From an uncultured Verrucomicrobiota bacterium (lineage in GTDB: Bacteria; Verrucomicrobiota; Kiritimatiellia; CAIQIC01; Lenti-01): DNA of 25,272 nucleotides. The position numbers were made by a program, and so were the translations under genes. The DNA lies in assembly GCA_938003985.1 (NCBI GenBank), contig CALKWZ010000014.1, positions 1 through 25,272 on the forward strand. Direction: 5' to 3'. Of the stretch, positions 15,145 through 23,161 are shown one piece after another. The first letter of the stretch is position 1; each line of letters starts with the position of its first letter. The notes below the pieces were generated by a model, which was not told the origin of the DNA, did no database searches, and saw nothing but the letters and a program-made list of their open reading frames with translations.

Positions 15145-15399
15145 ATGGCGACGACCCCTGACGAAACGTTGTTGAAGCTGAAGGAACACGTGGCTTTCCT
15201 GCTGGGCGTGGAAGCCTCCGGCATCGCCGCCGACCAACCCCTGCACCTGCTCGGAATCGATTCGATGGGGTTCGTCGATCTGCTGGTGTTCATCGAAAAG
15301 CAATTCGGCCTGTCGCTGATGAACTCCGGCCTGTCCCAGGACGATTTCGCCTCGCTGGCGGTTCTGGCGGGCCGGATCGCCGGGGCCCGGCCATCATGA
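15145..15399 (+). CDS. acyl carrier protein 3
   Basis: An 84-residue ACP-like protein with the attachment serine S40 in LLGIDSMGFVDL. The DSM motif is more like carrier domains of modular or specialised systems than the DSL of FAS ACPs and of ACPs 1 and 2. The ATG at 15145 has GAGGA (15136-15140) just upstream; ATG 15127 (six residues longer, overlapping the CLF gene) is an alternative. It overlaps the condensation-fold acyltransferase gene by ATGA (15396-15399). This suggests it hands the finished chain to that enzyme rather than serving in elongation (inference). Confidence 0.87.
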   Translation: MATTPDETLLKLKEHVAFLLGVEASGIAADQPLHLLGIDSMGFVDLLVFIEKQFGLSLMNSGLSQDDFASLAVLAGRIAGARPS

Positions 15400-16748
15400 A
15401 GGTTCCGAGTTCTTCGCGCAAACGCTACTTGGGCGGAGCCGACTGGTGCGTGGCCGCGTTGCGGCAGGGCACCCTCGAAACCACGGGCAGGCCCATCACG
15501 TTCCACGTGGCGGTTTTCATCGCGGGGCGTCTCGATCCCGCCCGTCTCCAAGGTCGTTTCCAAGACTATTGCGCCCGTTTTCCGCTGCTTTGGGGCCGGG
15601 CCGCCCGCTGCTGGTGTCTGGCCCCGTATTGGAAAAGCCCGGCGAATTCCGCGGAGCGCAAGGCTCCTTTCCGGCACGTGGCGGACGGCGACGCAGCGAC
15701 TCCGGCCGCCGTGGCCCGCCGGATCGAAGAACTGGCCAACGATCCGGATCGTCTGCGCGGGTGCGCCGTTGCGTTGGAATTTCTGCAGGACGCCGCTGCG
15801 GCCGGCGCGCTCGTGTTTTCGTTCGACCATCTGTTGTTCGACGCGGCCGGCGCCGAGCGGTTCATCGACCTGTTCTGTCGATTTGCCGACGGTCGGGCGG
15901 CGGATGCCGAGTTCCCCGATCCGCAGGCGCCGGAGCCGGCGCACCTCGACCAATGGAGCAAGCGCTTCGCCAGCGGGCAGCAACTGAACCGCTCGCTGCG
16001 CGAATTGCTGCCCGGCGCGACCGCCAATCTGGAGTTGCCGGCAAATGCCCGGCGGCGTCCGTTCCGGTTCCGGGTCCTGTCCCTCACGGCGGAGGAAACG
16101 CGCCGCGCGCAGGAACAGGCGTTTGCGACGGCCGGCTACCTGATGTTCACGCCCTACGTGTTGGCCACGGCGGCCGCGACGTTCCAGCCGCGGTTCGCCC
16201 GGCGCGTCGCGCCCAACGCCGACTTCATCGTCACGGTTTCGACCAGCCGCCTGCGGCCGCCCGGCGAGCGCGCGCCGCACGTGTTTTTCAACGATCTCTC
16301 GTTTCTCTATTTCGGATTTCCCGTGGCCGAAGCGGGGGAGCGCGACGAGTTGGCCCGGACCTTGCGCGACCAGATGATCGCGCAGGTCAAGGCGGGCATG
16401 CCCGCCGCCGTAGAGGATTCCAACTTGCTCATGCGGATCTTGCCGCCGCGCGCCTTTTGGAAATTCATGTTCACGTTTTTCCGCAACCGGCTGTCGTCGT
16501 TCGCGCTGACCTGTCTGGGCGATCCCTTGCTCAAGACGAACAGCGTTCTGGGCGGCACGATCCGCACCCACGTCCATTTTCCCGTCATTCCCGTGCCGCC
16601 GGGCTTGGGGCTGATCCTGAACCGCAGCGGCGACGTTTACCACGTCGTGTTGTCCTATTTGGAGGGCGTCCTGTCCGAAGACGAAGTCGCGACGTTGCTG
16701 GACGAATTTCGCCAGCGCTTGCTCAACGGAGCTTCGCCGGAGCCATGA
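15396..16748 (+). CDS. condensation-domain-fold acyltransferase (CoA/ACP-dependent)
   Basis: 450 residues with the features of the chloramphenicol-acetyltransferase/condensation/PapA superfamily. A motif resembling HHxxxDG reads FDHLLFDAAG: the catalytic H145 and structural D149 are kept, the first His is Asp and the Gly is Ala. The C-terminal half has a segment like the second family motif (NRSGDVYHVVLSY) and a long helix at the end. No adenylation or carrier domain is attached, so it is free-standing. Such enzymes transfer acyl chains from a carrier protein to an alcohol or amine. Overlapping an ACP gene by ATGA, it is a good candidate for the offloading step. Family assignment rests on motif and length only. 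Confidence 0.68.
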   Translation: MKVPSSSRKRYLGGADWCVAALRQGTLETTGRPITFHVAVFIAGRLDPARLQGRFQDYCARFPLLWGRAARCWCLAPYWKSPANSAERKAPFRHVADGDAATPAAVARRIEELANDPDRLRGCAVALEFLQDAAAAGALVFSFDHLLFDAAGAERFIDLFCRFADGRAADAEFPDPQAPEPAHLDQWSKRFASGQQLNRSLRELLPGATANLELPANARRRPFRFRVLSLTAEETRRAQEQAFATAGYLMFTPYVLATAAATFQPRFARRVAPNADFIVTVSTSRLRPPGERAPHVFFNDLSFLYFGFPVAEAGERDELARTLRDQMIAQVKAGMPAAVEDSNLLMRILPPRAFWKFMFTFFRNRLSSFALTCLGDPLLKTNSVLGGTIRTHVHFPVIPVPPGLGLILNRSGDVYHVVLSYLEGVLSEDEVATLLDEFRQRLLNGASPEP

Positions 16749-17914
16749 AGCCCAAGGTCGAGCGCTGCGACGTCGCGATAGCCGGTGCGGGGACGGCCGG
16801 CATCGTGGCGGCGCTCGCGGCGGCCCGCGGCGGGGCCCGCGTGGTTCTGATCGAAGCCGGCCATCGGGTTGGGGGCATCGCGATCCATGGCCTGCACCGG
16901 TTTGTCTGCGGCCTGTTCCGGAACGGCGGCGCGCGTCCCGGCGAGCCGCTGCACGGATCCGCGACCATGGAATTCTGCCGGCGGCTGGCCGGCGGCGATC
17001 CGGAGCAACTCGCCGTGCGGCGGGGACGGGTCTGGCTGTTGCCGTTCGCAGGCGGCGAGGCGTTGGCGGCCTGCGCGGAAGCGGAAATCGCCGGCTGCAA
17101 GAACATCCGGTTGATCGCAGGCGATCCGGTCGTTCGCGCGGAGCGCGCCGGGAATGGGCTGACGGAAATCGGCTTGGCTTCGGGGCTCGTGATCCAGCCC
17201 GCATGGGCGATCGATTGCACCGGTTCCGCCGCGTTGTGTCGGTTGGCGGGCGCGCAGGTCGATTGGCCGGAGCGGCCCGCCATGGCCGGATACGGATTCG
17301 AAGTGGAGGCTGCCGACGAATCCAAGGCCGGACCGCTGGGCTTGACCCTGGCGGTGCCGTATCTGTTGCGGCAGGCGGCGGATGCCGGCCGGCTCGCGCC
17401 CCATCTGGCCTATGCGACCTGGGAGCCGGCCGGAAAGACGGGGCAGGGATGGATCAAGTTGGCGTTGCCGGCGGCTGCCGTTTCCCGGGCCCGGGAACAG
17501 GCGGATGCCGTTTGGGATCTGTTGAAAACCTCGCCGGTTTTTGCCCACGCCCGCATCCGGCGCCACGTGCCAACTCCCTTGGTCCGGGAAACCGGCCATT
17601 TGCGCGGCGAGCACGTGCTGACGGAAAACGACGTGCTTTGTGCCCGGGATTTTCCGGACGCGGTTGTCCACAATGCCTGGCCCATCGAGAGATGGGAAGA
17701 AGGGCAAGGGGTCTCGTATCGCTACCTGCCCGATGGCCGGGCGCATGGCATCCCGTTGCGGTGCCTGCGGCCGCAAGGCGGGCCCGGCAACTTGCTCTGC
17801 GCCGGCGCGGCCATTTCGGCGGAGCCCGCCGCCGCCGCATCCCTGCGCGTCATGGGCGTCTGCATGGCGCTGGGCGAGGCCGCCGCGCGGCATTGCCTTG
17901 CGCCGGCGCGATGA
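16745..17914 (+). CDS. FAD-dependent oxidoreductase (FAD_oxidored-like)
   Basis: 389 residues. The N-terminal dinucleotide motif is GAGTAG in VAIAGAGTAGIVAALAAARG, followed by VVLIEAGHRVGG. A second FAD contact is AWAIDCTGSAALCRLAGA, and the C-terminus has LLCAGAAISAEPAAAASLRV, all typical of the PF12831-type/GidA-superfamily fold. It differs from the CrtI-like flavoprotein at 1462-2967 and has no clear monooxygenase or halogenase signature. It probably oxidises or reduces the chain or its head group. It overlaps the acyltransferase by ATGA and is the last gene before an independently promoted unit. The substrate is unknown. Confidence 0.75.
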   Translation: MKPKVERCDVAIAGAGTAGIVAALAAARGGARVVLIEAGHRVGGIAIHGLHRFVCGLFRNGGARPGEPLHGSATMEFCRRLAGGDPEQLAVRRGRVWLLPFAGGEALAACAEAEIAGCKNIRLIAGDPVVRAERAGNGLTEIGLASGLVIQPAWAIDCTGSAALCRLAGAQVDWPERPAMAGYGFEVEAADESKAGPLGLTLAVPYLLRQAADAGRLAPHLAYATWEPAGKTGQGWIKLALPAAAVSRAREQADAVWDLLKTSPVFAHARIRRHVPTPLVRETGHLRGEHVLTENDVLCARDFPDAVVHNAWPIERWEEGQGVSYRYLPDGRAHGIPLRCLRPQGGPGNLLCAGAAISAEPAAAASLRVMGVCMALGEAAARHCLAPAR

Positions 17915-17922
17915 GCTATACT
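17893..17922 (+). promoter_or_regulatory. sigma-70-type promoter for the secreted protein gene
   Basis: TTGCCT (17893-17898, 4/6) and TATACT (17917-17922, 5/6) are separated by 18 bp, and the expected start is near 17929. The -35 box lies within the end of the upstream flavoprotein gene. A Shine-Dalgarno GGAGAAG (17941-17947) precedes the ATG at 17952. This is the best sigma-70-like promoter I see in the window. Confidence 0.55.
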
Positions 17923-17951
17923 TCTCTTAACAATACAACCGGAGAAGACCG

Positions 17952-18494
17952 ATGAAAACATCCCTGAAAACGATCTTTGTTGCGTTGATTGCCGTTGTCG
18001 CCCTCGTTGCCGTCGGATGGGCGGACGAAGTCGTCGGCAAGGTGACCGACACGGGATTCGGATCGTTCATGCTCGACGACGCCGGCACGCTGCGGCAATT
18101 CAATCTGTCTTCGCGGAACACCGCCTACGAGCCGACGAGTTGGCGGCCTACTTCCGGGGATGAAATCCGCGTGGCCTACACGCCCATTCAAAATCGGCGC
18201 GGAACGACGGTCTTGGCGGTGGATCAAGCCACCTTGGTCAAAGCGGGTCCCCACACGCTCGTCGACTTGGCCAGTCCCGTCGAAGTTGAAATCACCGAAA
18301 CGGGCCGCAGCGGCATCCGCGGCAAGATCCCCAGCGGCCAGATCGTGCGGTTCGCCTACGACCGCGGCGTGCAGCGGATCCCGGCCGGCTGGGTGCCCGT
18401 CGTCGGCGAAAAAGCCCGCGTAACCTTCCGTCTGGACGCCGAGCGCGGCTTCACCGTCGGATATTGGGCGCAAAACCTCGAAAAGCTGCCGTAG
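17952..18494 (+). CDS. secreted hypothetical protein with two internal repeats
   Basis: 180 residues that I do not recognise. A Sec-type signal peptide is visible: a Lys-containing n-region (MKTSLK), a hydrophobic core IFVALIAVVALVAV, and probable cleavage after GWA (about residue 24). The mature part has two similar halves of about 75 residues. The first has VVGKVTDTG, TSWRPTSGDEIRVAY and TVLAVDQATLV. The second has VEVEITETG, AGWVPVVGEKARVTF and TVGYWAQNLEK. Both look like small all-beta (OB/SH3-like) units. It stands in its own short unit with a promoter and good ribosome site, between the core biosynthetic block and the export block. A role in periplasmic handling of the product is conceivable but unsupported. 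Confidence 0.82.
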   Translation: MKTSLKTIFVALIAVVALVAVGWADEVVGKVTDTGFGSFMLDDAGTLRQFNLSSRNTAYEPTSWRPTSGDEIRVAYTPIQNRRGTTVLAVDQATLVKAGPHTLVDLASPVEVEITETGRSGIRGKIPSGQIVRFAYDRGVQRIPAGWVPVVGEKARVTFRLDAERGFTVGYWAQNLEKLP

Positions 18495-18496
18495 TC

Positions 18497-18525
18497 GACC
18501 ATTCCGGCCGGTTTCGGGTCTTTTT
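18497..18525 (+). terminator. weak terminator-like hairpin after the secreted protein
   Basis: GACC (18497-18500) can pair with GGTC (18517-18520) around the palindrome CCGGCCGG (18504-18511), followed by five T (18521-18525). An alternative stem CCGGCCG/CGGCCGG (18504-18510 with 18527-18533) would place the T run in the loop. The hairpin is short and imperfect. Confidence 0.3.
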
Positions 18526-18552
18526 GCGGCCGGATCGGATTCCGGCGGCCAT

Positions 18553-18561
18553 TGCTAGAAT
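18553..18561 (+). promoter_or_regulatory. possible extended -10 promoter for the radical SAM/export unit
   Basis: TG-C-TAGAAT (18553-18561) is an extended -10 element with a 5/6 match, lying 70 bp before the ATG at 18631. No good -35 box is visible upstream, as is common for extended -10 promoters. It would drive the third transcription unit. Confidence 0.35.
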
Positions 18562-18630
18562 GCCGTTGCGGGCGGGGCGGGTTTGGCATATGTTTTCTCG
18601 ACGCTATTTTTGCCATTTCCGCTGTCCCAA

Positions 18631-20115
18631 ATGAGTTGCGCATCACTATTGTTCGGCCAGGAATTCTCCCCGGAGGAGATCGCCCAAACCAAGGCCGCCC
18701 ATGGCCTCCTGACCATGGAAGTCGAAGTCGGGACGGCCTGCAATTTCCGCTGCAAGTACTGCTACGTCGGCGACGGGAATTCCGTCGGCAACGGCAAATG
18801 CGCGGAATTGTCGCTGGACGAAATCCGCGACGTGATCGGGCAGGCCCAGGCGCTGGGGGCGCGCAAAATCATCCTGCTGGGCGGCGAACCCATGATCTAC
18901 GGTTTCACGCCGGAACTGTGCGAATGGATCCGCGGACGCGGCCTGGGCGTCGAGCTGTTCACCAACGGCACGAACATGACCGCCGAGATGGCCGCGCGGC
19001 TGTTCAAGCTGGGCGTGCACGTGGTCCTGAAATGGCATACCTCCGACCACCAGATCCAGGATTGGCTGGCGGGAGTGCCGGGCGCGGCCGCCATCATGTC
19101 CGACGCTTATCGCCATTTGCGCGCCGCCGGCTATCCCTCGACGGAGGCGAAGATGGCCTTGAGCACGGTGATCTGCCGCCAGAACGTCGCGGAACTGCCC
19201 AGCCTCTGGAAATGGATGCGCACCGAGGGCATCGAGCCGTATTTCGAGATGATCACCCCGCAAGGCCGCGCGCGGAACAGCGCCCACGACCTGTCGCCTT
19301 CGGTCGAAGAAGTCCGGCAGTTGTTCGAGACGATCCGCACGATCGATCGCGACCAATTCGGGCGGACTTGGGAAGCGCAGCCGCCGTTGGTCGGCAATGC
19401 CTGCCTGCGGCACTCGTTTTCCTGCTTGGTGGCGGCCTCGGGCGACGTCATGCCGTGCGTCGGGGTGTCGCTGCCGGTAGGCAACGTCCGCGAGCGGCCG
19501 CTGGCCGACATTTTGGCCGACAGCGAAGTCATCGCCGACCTGCGCGACCACGAAAACACCATCCAGGGCGCCTGCGGCGCCTGCGACAAGGCGGCGACCT
19601 GCTACGGTTGCCGCGGCGCGGCCTTCCAGTTGACCGGCAACTATCTGGGTTCGGATCCGCTTTGCTGGCGCAACCAGGCGGAAACCGTCGATTGCGGCCA
19701 GTTGCCGATCGATGCCGCGCGGCTGGTGCCGCATCAGGCGCCCGCCCGGATGGTCGCGGCGCTGGAGGCGGTGGGCGAACGGACCGCCACGGTTTCGGCC
19801 GTCATCGCGGACGACAATCCCCATTGCCGCGCGGGCCGGCTGGCGGAAGCGGCGCACGTCGAGTTGATGGCCCAGGCGGCGGCCGCCCTGCACGGGTATC
19901 GCTCCGCGACGCGGCCGGAGGCCGCTCCGCAGCGCGGGATGCTGGTCGGCGCCCGCAACCTGGAAATCCATGCGGACGTCCGCGTGGGCGATCGGCTGAC
20001 CGTGCGCCTGCACAAACAGGCCCGGCTCGGCACGTTCGGCGTGATCGACGCGGAAGTGCGCCGCGGCGAAACCGTGGTTTCGAAAGCGGAGCTGAAAACA
20101 TGGCACGCAGGATGA
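18631..20115 (+). CDS. radical SAM-SPASM enzyme fused to ApeP-like hotdog domain
   Basis: 494 residues with two modules. The radical SAM core has its [4Fe-4S] site at C37, C41 and C44 (CNFRCKYC) and ILLGGEPMIYG. A SPASM-type region follows, with C258, a CX5GX4C stretch (CLVAASGDVMPC), C315, C318, C324 and C327, then a later Cys (LCWRN), enough for auxiliary Fe-S clusters. From about residue 362 a hotdog domain follows with LVPHQAP (365-371), VELMAQ (E411) and MLVGARN (from 437), the pattern I recall for ApeP-type dehydratase subunits. The radical SAM-dehydratase fusion implies that radical chemistry acts on ACP-bound acyl chains. I chose ATG 18631; the frame is open from a TTG at 18583, but neither start has a clear ribosome site. 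Confidence 0.87.
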   Translation: MSCASLLFGQEFSPEEIAQTKAAHGLLTMEVEVGTACNFRCKYCYVGDGNSVGNGKCAELSLDEIRDVIGQAQALGARKIILLGGEPMIYGFTPELCEWIRGRGLGVELFTNGTNMTAEMAARLFKLGVHVVLKWHTSDHQIQDWLAGVPGAAAIMSDAYRHLRAAGYPSTEAKMALSTVICRQNVAELPSLWKWMRTEGIEPYFEMITPQGRARNSAHDLSPSVEEVRQLFETIRTIDRDQFGRTWEAQPPLVGNACLRHSFSCLVAASGDVMPCVGVSLPVGNVRERPLADILADSEVIADLRDHENTIQGACGACDKAATCYGCRGAAFQLTGNYLGSDPLCWRNQAETVDCGQLPIDAARLVPHQAPARMVAALEAVGERTATVSAVIADDNPHCRAGRLAEAAHVELMAQAAAALHGYRSATRPEAAPQRGMLVGARNLEIHADVRVGDRLTVRLHKQARLGTFGVIDAEVRRGETVVSKAELKTWHAG

Positions 20116-20744
20116 GCCGTCGGCCACGTCGGATGGCGGGACTGATCTGCGGCCTGCTCGCCGTTCAGGTCTCCCTCGCCGCGGAACCCGCAACCGACGT
20201 CTTGGGTCAGATGGAACAGGCCATGGCGGACGTCAAAACCGTCAAAACCCGTTTCGTGCAGGAAAAGAAGATGGCCCTGTTCAACCATCCGCTGGTCACG
20301 CGCGGCAGCATCTGGGTCGAACCGCCGGAGCACTTGCTCTGGCGGGTGGAAAGCCCGATGCAGTACGCCCTGGCGCTCGACGGCTCCCGCGTCCGGCAAT
20401 GGGACGGCGAGACCGGCAAAACGACCAGCCTGTCCATGGACGGCAATCCCGTCTTCGCCGCCGTCACCGAGCAGCTCAATGCCTGGTTCGGCGGGCGCTA
20501 TGGCCTGCTGGCCCAGGATTACGACGTCGAGCAGCAGGTCGCCGCGCCCGCCACGTTCGTCTTCGTTCCCAAGCCGACCGCGCCGTCCGCGAAAATGCTG
20601 AAATCGGTGACGGTCGTTTTCCGCGCGGACGCGCGCTACATCGCGTCCATCCGGATCGACGACCGCAGCGGCGACGTCACCACGCTGACGTTCACCGAGA
20701 CCGAGATCAACGTCCCCTTGGATCCGAAAGCCTGGGAGCTGTAG
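20112..20744 (+). CDS. LolA-like periplasmic lipid/lipoprotein carrier
   Basis: 210 residues. It has an Arg-rich n-region (MSRRPRR), hydrophobic core LICGLLAVQVSLA and probable cleavage before AEP. The mature part shows the LolA-like pattern: FVQEKKMALFNHPLVTRGSI (outer-membrane carrier N-terminal strands), then WRVESPMQYALALDG, LNAWFGGRYGLLAQDYDV, and SVTVVFRADARYIASIRIDD near the end. LolA folds bind acyl chains in a hydrophobic half-barrel. LolA-like proteins next to MMPL exporters are a hallmark of aryl-polyene and related lipid loci. ATG 20112 overlaps the upstream stop (ATGA); ATG 20100 would add four residues. It probably ferries the lipid product across the periplasm. Confidence 0.87.
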   Translation: MSRRPRRMAGLICGLLAVQVSLAAEPATDVLGQMEQAMADVKTVKTRFVQEKKMALFNHPLVTRGSIWVEPPEHLLWRVESPMQYALALDGSRVRQWDGETGKTTSLSMDGNPVFAAVTEQLNAWFGGRYGLLAQDYDVEQQVAAPATFVFVPKPTAPSAKMLKSVTVVFRADARYIASIRIDDRSGDVTTLTFTETEINVPLDPKAWEL

Positions 20745-23161
20745 TGGCCGGGCCGTTTCGGGACAAGCTGCGGGCGGGTCTGCGGCGGCGGTCGGCCGTC
20801 TTGGGCTTGGTCGCGCTGGTCTTGCTGCTGTCCGCTGCCGCGTTGCCGTTCAGGAGCTTCAACGGGCGCATCGACGTCATGCTGCCGGACCGTTCCGAAC
20901 TGCGGGACGTTTTCGGTTTTCTGCGCGACATCCACGTCGCCGACAAAGTGCTGGTGACGCTTTCCATGCGCGCCGGGACGGTCGATCCCGACGCGTTGGC
21001 CGCGGCGGCCGATGCCTACGTCGCCGGTCTCGATCCGGCCTGGGCCGCGCCTCTGGCGGCGGGGAGCCCGGTTGCCGACGTGGCGGGGGACTTCGACCGC
21101 TTGGCGCGGCGGTTGCCGGACTATCTCGCCGCGGAAGATCTGGCCCGATTGCGCGACGGCGCGGCGTCGGCCGCCGGCATCCGGGCCTCGCTGCAGGCCC
21201 TGAAAAGCCGCCTGCAACGCCCGGAAGGGATGTGGTCCGCCGTTGCCCCCGGAGCCGATCCGCTGGACTGGAACGGCCGGCTGGCGGCGGGCATCCTCCA
21301 TGCGGTGTCCTCCTTCGGCTACCGCGCGGTGCCGGTGGGCAACCATCTGATGGACCCGGAGCGGCGCCATCTGCTGCTGGTGCTGCAAACACCCGTCCTG
21401 ATGACGGATACGGCCCGGGGCCGCGGCCTGCTGGAGCATCTCGCCGCGCGCGCCGCGGAACTGCCGCCGACGGTCGAAGCGCGGCTCGTGTGCGGGCATC
21501 TGCATACCGCCGGCAACGAAACCCTCATCCGGTGGGACGTCCAACGCACCGCGCTGGCGATTTCCGCCGTTTTCCTGGCGCTCTTTTGGGGCGTTTACCG
21601 CGATCCGCGCGCGCTGGCGATCATGCTGATCCCGATGCTGGCCTGCGTGCCCGCGCTGGCGTTGGCGGCGGCGTTTTTCGAGAGTTTTTCCTTCATCGTG
21701 CTCGGGTTCGGTTCGGTGATCGCGGGTATTGCCGTGGATTACGGCATCCATAGCTACGTCGCGGCGCGCAGCGCGCAGCCCGACCGCAATCTGGCGGCCA
21801 TTCGCCGCCCGGTTGCGCTGAGCGCGCTGACCACGCTCTGCGTGTTCATCGCGTTCTGTTTTTCCAGCATTCCGGCCTATCGGCAACTCGGGGCGTTCGC
21901 TTCGTTCGCCATCGTGATTTCGCTGGTGTACGCCTTCTGGGCCTTGCCCCCGTTCGTGCGTCGGCGCGCAACTGCGGTGCCGGAGCCGGTGCCGGCGGCG
22001 AGGGGCAACGGCTCGCGAACGCAGGCCGCCTGGATCGCGCTGGTCGCGGCGGCGGCGTTGGCGGCGGGGATTGGCTTGCTGGCCCGGCTGTCGCTGGATC
22101 CGGACGTTTCCAAACTGGACGGCACGCCGCAAGCGGTTCTCGACGAGGAGGCCCGGGCCATGGCGATCTGGGGCGGGGGGCAATCCATGGCCGCCATCCT
22201 CGTCGTGGAGGCTCCGGACGAGCAGGAAGCCCTACATCTGAACGACCGGCTGTACGAGGATTTGCAGGCCGCCGGGTTGCCGGCTTCCGAAATGTCCAGT
22301 CTGGCACCGCTGTGGCCCTCCGCCGCGACCCGCCAGGCGCGCCGCGCGGCTTGGAACGAAGCGTGGACGGACGAACGCATCGCCGAATTGCGCCGGACGC
22401 TGGCGACGGAAGCCGCCGCGCTCGATTTCTCGGAAGCCGCCTTCGCCGCCTTCTGGGAGCGGTTCGCGGAGTGGCGGGACCTGGCCGCCGAACAGGAGTC
22501 CGTCGGTTTCCTGGAGCCGCTGCGCCGGCAATTCATCCACGCGCAGGACGGCAAGGTGCGCGTGACGACGTTCGTCCCCGACGAGCCGCGCTGGATCGCG
22601 GCGGCCCAGGAGTTGCAACAAGAGCTGGCGGCGCTGCGCGTGATTTCCAGACGGGCGTTTTCGGCGGACTTGTCCGCGGCGGTGCTCGGCGAAATGCTGC
22701 GGACGACGATCTGGGCGGGAACGTTCATCCTGCTTGCGACGGGGCTGGTGCTGCGGCGCGCCGGCATGCTGGCGCTGGCCATCCTCCCGGCCGTGGCCGG
22801 CATGGTCTGGGGCGGGGCGGGCATGGCGTTGTGGGGACTGTCGCTGAACGTGTCCAATCTGGTCGCGGGCATCCTGGTCTTCGGTTTGTGCATCGACTAC
22901 GGCATCTGCATGGCCTATGCCCAGCGGCGCGGGATGCGGCGCGACATGTCCCGCGCGGTGACGCTGTCGGCGCTGACGACGGCGCTGGGCGCGGCGGTGC
23001 TGTTGATCGCCGACCATCCGGCCTTCCTGGCGATCGGCATCACGCTGGTGTTCGGCGTGAGCGCGGGTTACGTCTACGCCCGGTGGGTGTTGCCGGCGCT
23101 GCAAATCCTGTTCCCGCGCCTCAATCCGCCCGATGAATGCGCGGCGGAGGAGGGCGCATGA
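20744..23161 (+). CDS. MMPL/RND-family lipid exporter
   Basis: 805 residues from a GTG start that overlaps the LolA-like stop (TAGTG), with GGGAG 5 bp upstream. The layout is the duplicated RND/MMPL plan: TM1 at about 18-35, a periplasmic domain to about 265, a helix bundle at about 270-400, TM7 at about 430-447, a second periplasmic domain to about 650, and a final bundle at about 650-795. Each half has an acidic residue in TM4-like position: D332 (VDYGIH) and D718 (IDYGIC), the expected proton-relay sites. The family uses the proton motive force to export hydrophobic lipids and pigments. With the LolA-like and lipoprotein genes it forms the export module. Confidence 0.92.
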   Translation: MAGPFRDKLRAGLRRRSAVLGLVALVLLLSAAALPFRSFNGRIDVMLPDRSELRDVFGFLRDIHVADKVLVTLSMRAGTVDPDALAAAADAYVAGLDPAWAAPLAAGSPVADVAGDFDRLARRLPDYLAAEDLARLRDGAASAAGIRASLQALKSRLQRPEGMWSAVAPGADPLDWNGRLAAGILHAVSSFGYRAVPVGNHLMDPERRHLLLVLQTPVLMTDTARGRGLLEHLAARAAELPPTVEARLVCGHLHTAGNETLIRWDVQRTALAISAVFLALFWGVYRDPRALAIMLIPMLACVPALALAAAFFESFSFIVLGFGSVIAGIAVDYGIHSYVAARSAQPDRNLAAIRRPVALSALTTLCVFIAFCFSSIPAYRQLGAFASFAIVISLVYAFWALPPFVRRRATAVPEPVPAARGNGSRTQAAWIALVAAAALAAGIGLLARLSLDPDVSKLDGTPQAVLDEEARAMAIWGGGQSMAAILVVEAPDEQEALHLNDRLYEDLQAAGLPASEMSSLAPLWPSAATRQARRAAWNEAWTDERIAELRRTLATEAAALDFSEAAFAAFWERFAEWRDLAAEQESVGFLEPLRRQFIHAQDGKVRVTTFVPDEPRWIAAAQELQQELAALRVISRRAFSADLSAAVLGEMLRTTIWAGTFILLATGLVLRRAGMLALAILPAVAGMVWGGAGMALWGLSLNVSNLVAGILVFGLCIDYGICMAYAQRRGMRRDMSRAVTLSALTTALGAAVLLIADHPAFLAIGITLVFGVSAGYVYARWVLPALQILFPRLNPPDECAAEEGA

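Noticed and set aside
15396..16748. Reading this gene as part of a nonribosomal peptide synthetase
   Set aside because: No adenylation, thiolation or thioesterase domain is attached or nearby. Only a single condensation-like fold is present, so a free-standing acyltransferase fits better.
18583..18630. TTG start giving 16 more residues to the radical SAM-hotdog protein
   Set aside because: Possible, but the extra residues are hydrophobic with no family match, and the DNA immediately follows the candidate promoter. ATG 18631 is preferred, without strong support from a ribosome site.
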